Of a stretch of DNA of 64,000 nt, positions 45,262 to 55,025 are shown one piece after another (within the stretch, counting starts at the first letter, position 1; every line of letters starts with the position of its first letter). The position numbers were made by a program, and so were the translations under genes. The notes under the pieces were generated by a model, which did not search any database, had not been told where the DNA came from, and worked only from the letters and a program-made list of their open reading frames with translations. Source of the DNA: an uncultured Flaviramulus sp. (lineage in GTDB: Bacteria; Bacteroidota; Bacteroidia; Flavobacteriales; Flavobacteriaceae); contig CANLXL010000005.1 in assembly GCA_947495125.1 (NCBI GenBank), positions 62,001 to 126,000 of the forward strand. The letters run 5' to 3'.

Positions 45262-47742
45262 ATGAGTAAAGATTTAATTGTTAGGCTTATTCTAAGTATA
45301 GTTTTGCTATCCTTCGATATGGCTGTTGCCCAGGACGTTATTACGTTTGATGAAGGATTGCTAATAGGTCCGGCAGGTAGAAGGAACCGTTCGGCGGTAT
45401 TTACAGATTCCATTTATTATCAGATTACTACCGGAAAATTTAAAACCCCAAGCGAAGGTGTGGAAGTTGGAAGGGATTTTAGAGATAGTATCAGGCGGTG
45501 GGAGAGAATCGGTCTCAATGATCAAGGCGTATTTAAAGATGACAGACTTAGAGGCGGATTGCTTTATCTGACTTTTGATGCCAAAGAAGATGCCGTTATG
45601 ATTTTGGAGATCTCAGGGAACAGTGAACTCCTTGTAAATGGTGTGCCACGTAGTGGAGATATTTACAACAAAAAATGGATTATTCACCCAGTTCAATTGC
45701 TAAAAGGAAAGAACGAATTCATGATTAAAGGTTCCAGGCGGGGGCAGGTTGCCATTAAGCTTTATGAACCTGATAAAGATGTGTTTTTCACACAAAAAGA
45801 TATGACGATTCCCGACCTTATTAATGTGGAGAACGATGAAAAAATTGCAGCTATTCGGATAGTAAATACATCAAAAAAGACACAAAAGGGGCTTAGGATA
45901 ATTTCAGCAATTAATGGAAGTACAACAGAAATGAGCGTACCCGCTATAATACCAATGACAACGAGAAAAGTTCCCTATAGGTTAAAAGATAATGCCACAA
46001 CAGAAGGGAAGGTAGATGTTACGCTGAAATTATACAAAGGGAAGAAACTGCTCGATGAAGCGGTTGTGTCTTATGATGTCAAGAATACAAAAAAAAACTA
46101 TAAACGCACGTTTATATCTAAAATAGATGGAAGTGTCCAATATTTCGGTGTCCGGGAAGGAATTATCAAAGAAGGGGAAAAGGCTGCAATGTTTTTGTCT
46201 GTTCATGGTGCCGGCGTAAAAGGAATTGGTCAGGCAGGTTCCTATAAAAACAAGGATTGGGGGCATGTAATAGCCCCGACCAACCGAAGGGAGTATGGCT
46301 TTGATTGGGAAGATTGGGGTAGATGGGATGCTATGGAGGTGCAAGGTATAGCAGAAAAGATGTATCATACCGATCCGGCACGTACCTATCTTACAGGCCA
46401 CTCCATGGGCGGCCATGGAACTTGGCAGCTTGGGGCTACTTTCCCCGGTAAATGGGCTGCTTTAGCACCTGTAGCCGGATGGTATTCCTTTTTCTCTTAT
46501 GGCGGAAAGGAAACCCTTGAAGAGCCAACTTCTGTACAAAAAATGTTTGTACGGGCCAGCAATGCAAGCAACACTCTGGAGTTGTCAAAAAACTACCTCC
46601 ATCATGGAATTTATATTCTTCATGGTGATGCAGATAATAATGTACCCGTAACACAGGCCAGATTTATGAAAAAGCATCTTGTTGAATTTCATCCGGATTT
46701 TGTCTACCAGGAGGAGCCAGAAGCCGGTCATTGGTTTGGAATTGATAAAGAACCCATATTTAATTATTTCAAGAGACACATCATTCAAGAAAACAAACAT
46801 GTAAAAAGTATTGATTTTCGTACAGCTAGTCCCGGGGTGTCGTCTACCACTAAATTTGTAACCCTGTATCAACAAGTGAAACCCTTTGAGTTTTGTGGCA
46901 TAAAAGTGAAACAAAACACCTTGACAAGAAAGGAGAAAAGGTTAGAGCCGGACAAAATATTAGCTCATAAAAAGATTGAAATAGAAACGGAAAACCTACA
47001 ACTTTTTATGGTGAACCTGTTACATTGCCTTGGAGCTGAGACCTTGACCATAAAAGTAGATAATACTGCATTTGAGGATTTGGAAGCGCTTATAGGAAAG
47101 GAAGTATGGTTTGAAAAATCAAATGATATTTGGGAGCAGGTGGATAAGCCTAATGATAATTCACAGAAAAACCCTGCTCGTTATGGTAATTTCAAGGAGT
47201 CGTTTAATCATCATATGCTTTTTGTATATGGTACAAAAGGAACTACTGAAGAGAATAAATGGGCATTCAATAAGGCAAGGTTTGATGCAGAGACGTTCTA
47301 CTACAGGGGTAACGGATCTATAGATATTATTACCGATAGGGAGTTTAAAAGCGAAAAATACAAAAACAGATCTGTGATTCTTTACGGTAATGCCACCACC
47401 AATAGTGCCTGGAAAATTCTTTTGAGTGATAGCCCTATCCAGGTAAAAAGAAATGAGCTGACAGTCGGACCTAAAAAATTGACGGGAAATGAATGGAGTG
47501 CCTACTTTATTCGGCCCAGAAAAGATAGTCCAAACGCCAGTGTGGGAGTAGTAACAGGAACCGGTATGATCGGTTTTAAATCGGCTAATCCTAATCGATA
47601 TTTTGTGTCAGGGACGGGCTATCCTGACTTGATGATATTTTCTCCTAATATGTATATCAATGGTTTTGATGGCGTAAAGGCGGCAGGATATTTTGGAAAT
47701 GATTGGAGCATCGAAAATGGTGATATCCAATGGACGGATTGA
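45262..47742 (+). CDS. Secreted alpha/beta-hydrolase (prolyl-oligopeptidase/esterase-like), two-part
   Basis: An 826-residue secreted protein (signal to about residue 23). Residues about 290-515 form an alpha/beta-hydrolase with nucleophile Ser381 in TGHSMGGHGTW, acid Asp456 or Asp458 in HGDADNNVP and His490 in EAGHWFG; FLSVHGAGVKG gives the oxyanion region. The 280 residues before it are beta-rich (a jelly-roll-like part with ELLVNGVPRSGDIY). The last 300 are an uncharacterised beta-rich domain. In a sulfatase operon it most likely removes ester groups from the glycan; a peptidase role cannot be excluded. Confidence 0.75.
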   Translation: MSKDLIVRLILSIVLLSFDMAVAQDVITFDEGLLIGPAGRRNRSAVFTDSIYYQITTGKFKTPSEGVEVGRDFRDSIRRWERIGLNDQGVFKDDRLRGGLLYLTFDAKEDAVMILEISGNSELLVNGVPRSGDIYNKKWIIHPVQLLKGKNEFMIKGSRRGQVAIKLYEPDKDVFFTQKDMTIPDLINVENDEKIAAIRIVNTSKKTQKGLRIISAINGSTTEMSVPAIIPMTTRKVPYRLKDNATTEGKVDVTLKLYKGKKLLDEAVVSYDVKNTKKNYKRTFISKIDGSVQYFGVREGIIKEGEKAAMFLSVHGAGVKGIGQAGSYKNKDWGHVIAPTNRREYGFDWEDWGRWDAMEVQGIAEKMYHTDPARTYLTGHSMGGHGTWQLGATFPGKWAALAPVAGWYSFFSYGGKETLEEPTSVQKMFVRASNASNTLELSKNYLHHGIYILHGDADNNVPVTQARFMKKHLVEFHPDFVYQEEPEAGHWFGIDKEPIFNYFKRHIIQENKHVKSIDFRTASPGVSSTTKFVTLYQQVKPFEFCGIKVKQNTLTRKEKRLEPDKILAHKKIEIETENLQLFMVNLLHCLGAETLTIKVDNTAFEDLEALIGKEVWFEKSNDIWEQVDKPNDNSQKNPARYGNFKESFNHHMLFVYGTKGTTEENKWAFNKARFDAETFYYRGNGSIDIITDREFKSEKYKNRSVILYGNATTNSAWKILLSDSPIQVKRNELTVGPKKLTGNEWSAYFIRPRKDSPNASVGVVTGTGMIGFKSANPNRYFVSGTGYPDLMIFSPNMYINGFDGVKAAGYFGNDWSIENGDIQWTD

Positions 47743-47777
47743 ATATCTGTAAAGAAACAATAAACTAAAACTCTATT

Positions 47778-48509
47778 ATGCGAAACAGAATCCTTTATAC
47801 CTTATTGTTATGGGCTTACATTCAATGTGTATCTGCTCAGAATCCCTATGAGCGCAACAAGTATCAAGAAGTTTGGGCACCAATACCTCGCTTGGTAGAT
47901 ACGGGGGTGTCTGACAAAACACCGCCTTCAGATGCTATCGTTTTGTTTGATGGTTCCAATCTCGATCATTGGATCTCAGATCGTAACGAGGAAAATGAAA
48001 TACAATGGAAAGTTCAAAACAATGTACTAACGGTCACTCCTAAAACCGGCAGTATAAGAACAAAAGAATCTTTTGGGGACTGCCAGTTACATTTGGAATG
48101 GAGAGCACCTGCTATTGTGGAAGAAGAAGAAGGCCAAAAAAGAGGAAACAGTGGAGTCTACATGCAAAAGAGGTACGAAGTACAAATCCTTGACAGCCAT
48201 AATAACCGAACGTATTCTAATGGTCAAGCTGCTTCGATATATAAACAGCATATTCCATTGGTTAATGCTAGTAGAAAGCCAGGGGAGTGGCAGACGTATG
48301 ATATTATTTTTACTGCGCCAAAATTTAATAGGGATAGCCTGGTAGTTGTTCAGGGCATGATTACTGTGCTACACAATGGTGTACTTGTACAGCATAATTC
48401 GGTATTGAAAACAAGAGCGCCGCATGGTGAGGCTCCTATTATGTTACAGGATCATTCAGACCTCGTTAGTTTTAGAAATATCTGGATACGACGTTTGAAT
48501 TCTCGATAA
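47778..48509 (+). CDS. DUF1080 / 3-keto-disaccharide hydrolase family protein, secreted
   Basis: A 243-residue secreted protein, signal to about Ala20 (CVSAQNPYERNKYQEVW). The body has the lectin-like jelly-roll pattern of the DUF1080 family: AIVLFDGSNLDHWISD, IQWKVQNNVLTVTPKTGSIR, LEWRAPA, RGNSGVYMQKRYEVQILDSH, WQTYDIIFTAPKF and a final SFRNIWIRRL. Family members hydrolyse 3-keto-glycosides or bind glycans. It closes the six-gene block that starts with the sulfatase at 39059, 35 bases after the hydrolase. Confidence 0.88.
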   Translation: MRNRILYTLLLWAYIQCVSAQNPYERNKYQEVWAPIPRLVDTGVSDKTPPSDAIVLFDGSNLDHWISDRNEENEIQWKVQNNVLTVTPKTGSIRTKESFGDCQLHLEWRAPAIVEEEEGQKRGNSGVYMQKRYEVQILDSHNNRTYSNGQAASIYKQHIPLVNASRKPGEWQTYDIIFTAPKFNRDSLVVVQGMITVLHNGVLVQHNSVLKTRAPHGEAPIMLQDHSDLVSFRNIWIRRLNSR

Positions 48510-48715
48510 TAGTTTCTTGTCAAGAGCAAAGCAAAAACAAAATCAGTCGTTTCTATTATGATCTGTAAGAATTAAGAAACAGGAACGCCTGTAACTAGTT
48601 TATAATTGAATATTTAGAGGTTACTATTCTTATCAATATAGATGATCTTAGTTGTAGTACCGTCAATTTTTATTATATTTAGAGCTTAGGAATTCGTGTT
48701 GCCAACATCCTATTT

Positions 48716-49393
48716 ATGACTTTAAGATCCTTACATCAGCAAAACCATTTTCCTGAGGATATGCAAAAAAAGCATGTCGTAGGGGCTAATGAGGCTATTA
48801 ATATTGATGATATCCAACTTTGGCAAGAATTTCAGTCAGGTAGTGAAACCGCTTATGCCACTATTTATAGAAATAATGCATCCTTATTGTACAGTTACGG
48901 GTTAAAATTGATTAAGGATAAGGACTTGATTAAAGACTGTATCCAAGATCTTTTTGTAGAGATATGGGATACCAAGCACAAATTGGGTACGGTAAGATCC
49001 ATAAAATCCTATTTGTATAAATCCATTAGAAGAAGGTTGATTTCAGAATCTGTAAAGCATAGGGCTACGATAGGTTTAACGACTTATCCAGATACAATTG
49101 CCCATGCAACGCCTTCCGCAGAATGGAGTTTATTGGAAAAGCAAAAGTTTGATCAGCAACGACTGGAATTAAAGAAGGTCTTGGGAGAGCTCACAGATAG
49201 GCAAAGAGAGATTATCCACTTAAAATATTATGCCCGCTTAAGCTATGAAGAGATAGCCGAAGTTATGTCCTTAAGCAAGAAAGGAACATATAAACTAATG
49301 GGTCGGGCCATAAGTTTTCTTAGAAAGCACATGGGCACCACTTTTTTATTGACATTCTCTTTATTGTTCAGAGGGTTGTTAAGGGCTATTTGA
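48716..49393 (+). CDS. ECF (FecI-type) sigma factor, SusCD-linked
   Basis: A 225-residue sigma factor with region 2 (GSETAYATIYRNNASLLYSY, LIKDCIQDLFVEIWDTKHK) and region 4 (LTDRQREIIHLKYYARLSYE, VMSLSKKGTYKLMGRAISF). It has a hydrophobic C-terminal tail (TTFLLTFSLLFRGLL), as does the one at 15187. It precedes fecR by about 400 bases, a long gap containing two GTGGG(G)TAAAA boxes, and should control the SusCD pair at 51-57 kb. Confidence 0.9.
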   Translation: MTLRSLHQQNHFPEDMQKKHVVGANEAINIDDIQLWQEFQSGSETAYATIYRNNASLLYSYGLKLIKDKDLIKDCIQDLFVEIWDTKHKLGTVRSIKSYLYKSIRRRLISESVKHRATIGLTTYPDTIAHATPSAEWSLLEKQKFDQQRLELKKVLGELTDRQREIIHLKYYARLSYEEIAEVMSLSKKGTYKLMGRAISFLRKHMGTTFLLTFSLLFRGLLRAI

Positions 49394-49414
49394 GTGGGTA
49401 AAAGGTGATTTTAT
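49394..49414 (+). promoter_or_regulatory. GTGGGTAAAAGGTGATTTTAT box just after the sigma gene
   Basis: Resembles the GTGGGGTAAAAATCAGATTT box 151 bases further on; the two may be tandem ECF-type promoter elements for the fecR-susCD unit. Inference from repetition and position. Confidence 0.3.
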
Positions 49415-49525
49415 GGAAACATAAATTTTAATTTTATATACCTCTTATGGGGTTGGCGATTCTTTCTTTTTAACAAAACAGCCATACTATAAAACCCTTG
49501 TAAAAAATAAACTTTTCTAATTTTT

Positions 49526-49603
49526 CAAAAAAAAATCAATTCCCGTGGGGTAAAAATCAGATTTTATTCTCTTACTTTAAAAGAGAAGTTATTTCTCAAA
49601 ATA
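49526..49603 (+). repeat. Sigma-FecR leader sequence repeated at 38541-38620
   Basis: Core GTGGGGTAAAAATCAGATTT plus TATTCTCTTA at 49545-49574 matches 38563-38592 with one difference by eye. GGGTAA and CTCTTA are 15 bases apart, a spacing suitable for an ECF promoter. Confidence 0.65.
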
Positions 49604-49796
49604 TAAAAGTAAAATTATAATGGTGATAGATTGACTTATGACCATAACAATTTTTAAATATGAGAGTTTTTTGAGTTTTTTGAGCTAGTAGTAAAAGTGG
49701 CATCTTTTTAATCGATGCTGCTTTTTCTCAAAACATTCTAATTGAAACCCTTTACGTAATAAATTTTGGTATACCCAAATTGCAAAATAGAAAAAA

Positions 49797-50972
49797 ATGA
49801 AGTACATCCATTACAGTGAAGAAGATTTTGTAAAGGACGAATATTTCCAAAAGTGGATATTGAAACCAGATTCCATGTCAGAAAATTTTTGGAAAAATTG
49901 GATGGCCGCACATCCGGAAAAAAAGGAGGCTTTAAAAAATGCCGCATACCTTATTCGGCTGATGGATTTTGATACAGAAGAACTTTCCGATAAAGATTTT
50001 GGTATCATGTGGCAAAATATTATAGAAAGAAGAAGTGAGCCAAAGAAACGATTCCCGTTTCTAAAAGTAGCGGCGGTTTTTATTGGAGTGATGGGAACCG
50101 CATTAGGTGCTTATCAATGGGGGGGATTTAATATAACAGACAATGTTCCTACGGTTGTAGACGCTCAAATAATGTTAGAATTGCAAGATGGGGAGGTAAA
50201 GATATTGAATGAAACCGCTTCGGAAATCATAACCGATATAAATGGGCAACAGGTTGTTAGCCATGAGGGAAACACATTATTGTACAATAAAGAAAGTACA
50301 CAAGAGGCTGAGACTCTAGTCTACAATAAGCTAACGGTTCCTTATGGTAAGAAATTTGAATTGGTACTTTCCGATGGTTCCCATGTTTTTTTGAACTCGG
50401 GCTCTAAGTTACGGTATCCTGTAGCTTTTTTGAAAGGAGAAAAGAGGGATGTTTTTTTGGACGGCGAAGCTTATTTCTCGGTAGAAAAAGATGAAACCCG
50501 TCCCTTCACCGTGATAACGGATGAAATGAACACGCAAGTATACGGCACAGAATTCAATGTGTCTAATTACAAAGATGAGAATAACACCTCCGTGGTATTG
50601 GTGGAAGGAAGTGTTGGTGTGTACAAATCCAATAATAGTGAAGGTCAACAACCCGTCAATATAATACCTGGGCAACGTGCTGTTTTTAAGGATGGTAATA
50701 TTGCGATCGACAGGGTAAATGTGAACAAATATACAGCCTGGACAGAAGGAAAGTTGTTTTTTGTTGATGATGACTTTGAACTGATCCTTAAAGAATTGGA
50801 AAGACATTTTAATGTTGTTATAGACAATCAGTTTTTCTTATTAAACGAGAAAAGATTCACAGGAACCTTTACCGATGAATCTTTGACTCAAATTTTAAGA
50901 ACCTGTCAAGAACACACCCCATTTGAGTATAGTGTAGATGGAAATACCGTAATAATTAAGCAAAAAGAATAG
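49797..50972 (+). CDS. FecR-type anti-sigma factor
   Basis: A 391-residue anti-sigma protein: cytoplasmic head with WKNWMAAHPEKKEALKNAAY, membrane helix about 83-105 (FPFLKVAAVFIGVMGTALGA), periplasmic FecR domain (YNKLTVPYGKKFELVLSDGS, VFLNSGSKLRYPVAF, GEAYFSVEKD, TQVYGTEFNVSNY) and C-terminal part (FELILKELERHFNVVID). It pairs with the sigma factor at 48716 and the STN domain of the SusC at 51183. Confidence 0.92.
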   Translation: MKYIHYSEEDFVKDEYFQKWILKPDSMSENFWKNWMAAHPEKKEALKNAAYLIRLMDFDTEELSDKDFGIMWQNIIERRSEPKKRFPFLKVAAVFIGVMGTALGAYQWGGFNITDNVPTVVDAQIMLELQDGEVKILNETASEIITDINGQQVVSHEGNTLLYNKESTQEAETLVYNKLTVPYGKKFELVLSDGSHVFLNSGSKLRYPVAFLKGEKRDVFLDGEAYFSVEKDETRPFTVITDEMNTQVYGTEFNVSNYKDENNTSVVLVEGSVGVYKSNNSEGQQPVNIIPGQRAVFKDGNIAIDRVNVNKYTAWTEGKLFFVDDDFELILKELERHFNVVIDNQFFLLNEKRFTGTFTDESLTQILRTCQEHTPFEYSVDGNTVIIKQKE

Positions 50973-51105
50973 TAAAAATTGATTTTAAATAAACTACAAA
51001 TAGATAGATTGAACTCCTCTTTTCTTTTTTTTAAAGAAAATTAGCTATTAAAATTAATCAAAAAAACAATTACTATATGAATATATAAAATACTAAAACA
51101 AAAAA

Positions 51106-51131
51106 ACCGGAAAGTGTTAGAGCACCTCCCG
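51106..51131 (+). promoter_or_regulatory. Hairpin in the fecR-susC leader
   Basis: CCGGAAAGTG pairs with CACCTCCCGG (two mismatches, 6-base loop) after an A run, 51 bases before susC, matching the position of the hairpins at 17092 and 30791. Confidence 0.55.
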
Positions 51132-51182
51132 GCCAACGTAATGATTTAAGTCACATTAATTAACCAAAATCAACGCAAAAAT

Positions 51183-54100
51183 ATGAAAAAAATAATGAAT
51201 TCATGGGAGGGGTCTAACCATATCCTTCCCAAATTTGATTTAAAAATGAAATTCTCCCTCTTGTTCTTTATAATCTCACTGTTTCAGTTGCAAGCGAGTT
51301 CGGGATATGCGCAAAAAACGAAGATCGATCTGAACATGCGAGGAGCTTCTGTATTAGAAATTATAGAAGCTATTGAGTCTAAGACAGAGTTCAAATTCTT
51401 TTATAGCAAAGAAGAATTGGATTTAGACCGTGAACTATACCTTTATGCTAATAAACAGCGGATAGGAAAAGTGCTTAAAAAGCTTTTTCCGGATGGTAGC
51501 ATTAATTACAGAATTATTGACAAACAAATTGTATTAACGCCAAATGGATTTAATAAACAAAAAGAAGAAACCCCTCCTATTATTAGTACGCAAGATCCTG
51601 TAAAAGTGACCGGAAAGGTTACCGATGAATTAGGGAATATTTTGCCTGGCGTTAACGTGGTAGAAAAGAATACAGCCAACGGAGTTGTTACCGATTTTGA
51701 TGGTAATTATGAAATTGTTGCACAGGAAGGCGCAATATTGATGTTTTCGTACGTCGGTTATACGCTCCAGGAAGTTGATATTTCAGGAAAAACTGTAATT
51801 GATATTGTTTTAGTACCTGATAATACAGAACTGGACGAAGTAGTTATAACTGCTATGGGTTTAAGACGTGATCGCAGGACTCTTGGTTATGCCGTTAGCA
51901 CGATTAAAGGAGAAGAATTGACAAAAGCCGGAAACCCTGTAAATCCATTTAGTATTTTACAAGGTAGAGCAGCTGGTGTAAGTGTTCGTCAGTCGGCAAC
52001 AGGCCCTACGGGCGGAGTAGAAATCAATATAAGAGGCACCAATGCCTTGGAGTTTGAAGCCAATACGAGGCCCTTGTTCGTTATAGACGGAGTGCCTATG
52101 ATAGATAATGAAAGTAGTATACAGGCCAGTGGTGGTGATGCATTGGAGAAAGGGGATTATGGTAGTGGTATCAACGACCTGAATGCTTTAGATATTGAAT
52201 CAATAGAAGTTTTGAAAGGTGCTAAGGCGGCTGTACTTTACGGTAGCGCTGGAGGTAACGGCGTAGTACTCATAACAACTAAAAAAGGCAATGATAATGG
52301 GGGACTTGGAATAGATGTTAATTATCAATTTTCTATTGAAAGACCTAGAAGTTACTTGAAATTGCAGAACGAATTTGGATCAGGTTATAATGAATATACA
52401 TTTCGTGATTTTAATAATAACAATGATTACTGGATGGATATTAATGGAGAAAACACCTTAGTTCAGGCTGCTGTTCCCCAGAATTTTGGCCCTGCTTTTG
52501 CAGGAAATGAGAATGTTAATTTGTTATACTGGGATGGGATAACAAGACCTTATCAGGCATATCCCAATAATTTTGATTTTATTTATCAAGATGGACACAC
52601 TAAAAGTACCAATGTGGCCATAACTAAGGGAGGAGATTTTGGCAACATGCGTTTTTCTTTTACGAACTACGAGTATCAAGGAATGGTCCCTGATTTTTTT
52701 CAAAAGAGAAATACCATAAGTTTTGCTGGGAGACTAAAGGTTTCCGAGAAAGTGTCTATTGAATATTCTACCAACTATTTTGATATAAAAACACAAAACA
52801 GGATTGAAGGGTTTGCAGTAGGGCAAGTTAACAGTCTGAATAGGGATGCTCCCTATGAAGAATTGATGGCGAACGAACAATATAAGATAACCGACGAATT
52901 TCTTGAAGACGGTTCGATCAATCCTAATTTTGGTTATTATTATCACGACGACTATCGGGATAACATAGATCCAAATTTTGTATCTGAGATACTTTCTAAT
53001 GCATTTTATCCAGATATGCCAATGGCCAGACAATTTTATGGAAGGGAAGCAGACAGGTATGTAGATGATAAGTCCCACTTAATAGCATCAATTCGACCCA
53101 CTATTCAAATAACCGATTGGCTGTCCTTTACGGGTCAGGCAAGTATAGATTTGACAAATACTGATATAGAAAACAAAGAAAAACCACTCTTGCTCGATCC
53201 AGTTATGTTAGGTGGTGAGTACGCCTTATCCAAAAGCAAAGCATTGAACCACGAATTCAGGGCTTTTATGAATTTTGATAAAACTTTTGCGAAAGATAGG
53301 CTAAGGGTTTTTGCTATGGCAGGAGGTACATTTAGCAGACAATATACAGATAGGGTGTATGCTTCAATATATTCTACCCCAACAGAAAGCGGGTTTATAT
53401 ATCCAGATTTCTTTAATTTGGATAACCAGGCTTTTACCGACGACATTTGGCCTGACCGAACCAGTGAGTTCGAAAGGGTAAGGGGAAGTAGTGTCTCTGA
53501 AAAGGAAGTTCACAGTCTATTGGGATTGGCAACATTCACATGGGACAATGTATATACCCTAGAGTTGAATGCCAGAAGAGACTGGACATCCACGCTTGAC
53601 CCTACTGGTGGTAATAATTCTTATTTCTATCCAGGAGTTGCACTTACCTGGAACTATACAAATTTGGCAAAATCCTTAGTGCCTGCAGTGCAGTTTGCTA
53701 AATTAAGGGGCTCTTTTGCGGATATAGGAAGGGATGCACCAAGCACGTATTTTGCATATCAGAGTTTAAATGCAGGTTCAGCGGTCAATGATACCGATGC
53801 TATTAGAGTTTCAGCACAATCGTCCGTTTTTGGAGGTACGATTAGACCAGAACGAAAAAGAGAATGGGAAATAGGTACTGAGATGAATTTCTTTAAAGGC
53901 AACCGTCTAAGTTTGGACTTTTCCTACTATACCAACAACGTGTATGACCAAATTATGTCTGTTGGTCTGACACCTACATCGGGTGCAGATGCGATTAGAA
54001 TAAATGCTGGGGATGTTAGAAACTGGGGTTATGAATTAAGCCTGAATGCAACACCAATACAAACAGAAGATTTCCGTTTGAATATGAACTTGACTATGGC

Positions 54101-55013
54101 AAGCCAAAAAAATGTTATAGAAAAATTGTATCCCGGACTACCCGAAAAACTAATTGTGGGTATAGGACACCAAGTTGAAGTTTTGGCAAGAGAAGGGGAA
54201 CGTTCAGGTAATATTTATGCCCAAGGGCCAAGAGTTGTGGAATCTGGAGAATTTGCGGGGAGAAAAATTGTTGTAACCAATGGAACAGAATATGCATTGA
54301 ACGAAGTTGAGGAAACATTAACTGGGAATATTTATCCTGATTTTTTAGGAGGTCTTTCAACAAACCTGAGCTACAAAAGATTTAACTTAGGAATATTTTT
54401 GGATTATTCATATGGAGCCACTTTGTATAATTTTAAGGATTATGTCTTGAAAGGAACTGGTGCTTCTGTCGAGTCTTTGGCAGGTAGAAATGAAGCATAT
54501 GGAGGTTTGGCATATTATATAGACGAAATAACTGGTGAATATATACCCTGGGATCATAGTCAGTCCGCCCCTGCCGGTGCAGAAGACGGTTTGGTGTATC
54601 ACGACGGAATTATCGTTGATGGAGTACAGGAAATTATAGATAATACCGATCCCCTAAATCCGATAGTGAGCTATGAAGAAAATGATCAGATCGTATCTGC
54701 CAATGATTATTATACTGCTAACTATATATTCTCTACTGGTGCAGAAGCCCTTGATGGTGTAAGCAATCGTTATGATAATGACTATATCAAAATAAGGGAA
54801 CTTAGCTTATCATATAGATTTCCTCCTTCTGTGCTAGATAAATTGAATTTGCAAAATTTATCAATATCCTTGTTTGCAAGAAACTTAGGCTATTTGTATA
54901 AAACGTTACCAAATTTTGATGCTGAATCATCAAATGGTACTAAGGCATTTGTAGGGAATACCGTCTTACCATCCGCGCAGAGTTTTGGTTTTCAATTAAA
55001 TTTAGGACTTTAA
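51183..55013 (+). CDS. SusC-type TonB-dependent transporter with STN domain (long form)
   Basis: A 1276-residue importer, longer than the other two SusC proteins. Signal peptide to about 43; STN (about 48-112, IDLNMRGASVLEIIEAIESK); carboxypeptidase-like domain (about 140-215, VTGKVTDELGNILPGVNVVE); plug (about 220-365: GLRRDRRTLGYAVSTIKGEE, VEINIRGTNALEFEANTRPL, YGSAGGNGVVLITTKKG); barrel to the end. Extra length is in the plug insert (MIDNESSIQASGGDALEKGD) and barrel loops (one near VDGVQEIIDNTDPLNPIVSY). A SusD-like gene follows 12 bases later. The A(M)GL start of the plug is typical of the SusC subgroup that pairs with SusD-like_2 proteins. Confidence 0.92.
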   Translation: MKKIMNSWEGSNHILPKFDLKMKFSLLFFIISLFQLQASSGYAQKTKIDLNMRGASVLEIIEAIESKTEFKFFYSKEELDLDRELYLYANKQRIGKVLKKLFPDGSINYRIIDKQIVLTPNGFNKQKEETPPIISTQDPVKVTGKVTDELGNILPGVNVVEKNTANGVVTDFDGNYEIVAQEGAILMFSYVGYTLQEVDISGKTVIDIVLVPDNTELDEVVITAMGLRRDRRTLGYAVSTIKGEELTKAGNPVNPFSILQGRAAGVSVRQSATGPTGGVEINIRGTNALEFEANTRPLFVIDGVPMIDNESSIQASGGDALEKGDYGSGINDLNALDIESIEVLKGAKAAVLYGSAGGNGVVLITTKKGNDNGGLGIDVNYQFSIERPRSYLKLQNEFGSGYNEYTFRDFNNNNDYWMDINGENTLVQAAVPQNFGPAFAGNENVNLLYWDGITRPYQAYPNNFDFIYQDGHTKSTNVAITKGGDFGNMRFSFTNYEYQGMVPDFFQKRNTISFAGRLKVSEKVSIEYSTNYFDIKTQNRIEGFAVGQVNSLNRDAPYEELMANEQYKITDEFLEDGSINPNFGYYYHDDYRDNIDPNFVSEILSNAFYPDMPMARQFYGREADRYVDDKSHLIASIRPTIQITDWLSFTGQASIDLTNTDIENKEKPLLLDPVMLGGEYALSKSKALNHEFRAFMNFDKTFAKDRLRVFAMAGGTFSRQYTDRVYASIYSTPTESGFIYPDFFNLDNQAFTDDIWPDRTSEFERVRGSSVSEKEVHSLLGLATFTWDNVYTLELNARRDWTSTLDPTGGNNSYFYPGVALTWNYTNLAKSLVPAVQFAKLRGSFADIGRDAPSTYFAYQSLNAGSAVNDTDAIRVSAQSSVFGGTIRPERKREWEIGTEMNFFKGNRLSLDFSYYTNNVYDQIMSVGLTPTSGADAIRINAGDVRNWGYELSLNATPIQTEDFRLNMNLTMASQKNVIEKLYPGLPEKLIVGIGHQVEVLAREGERSGNIYAQGPRVVESGEFAGRKIVVTNGTEYALNEVEETLTGNIYPDFLGGLSTNLSYKRFNLGIFLDYSYGATLYNFKDYVLKGTGASVESLAGRNEAYGGLAYYIDEITGEYIPWDHSQSAPAGAEDGLVYHDGIIVDGVQEIIDNTDPLNPIVSYEENDQIVSANDYYTANYIFSTGAEALDGVSNRYDNDYIKIRELSLSYRFPPSVLDKLNLQNLSISLFARNLGYLYKTLPNFDAESSNGTKAFVGNTVLPSAQSFGFQLNLGL

Positions 55014-55025
55014 AAACATAATATC

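Larger units (their letters stand above)
49394..49796 (+). other. Sigma-fecR leader region
   Basis: 403 bases without a gene. It carries two GGGTAAAA boxes (49396, 49547), a long A/T-rich stretch and no hairpin strong enough to call a terminator. It is the longest sigma-fecR gap in the window. Confidence 0.5.

Noticed and set aside
44940-45413. Long minus-strand open frame of 157 codons
   Set aside because: It spans the end of one sulfatase gene and the start of the next on the other strand and has no family features; a shadow of coding sequence.
46030-46416. Minus-strand open frame of 128 codons opposite the alpha/beta-hydrolase
   Set aside because: Cysteine- and histidine-rich nonsense typical of antisense shadows; the plus frame has a full catalytic triad.
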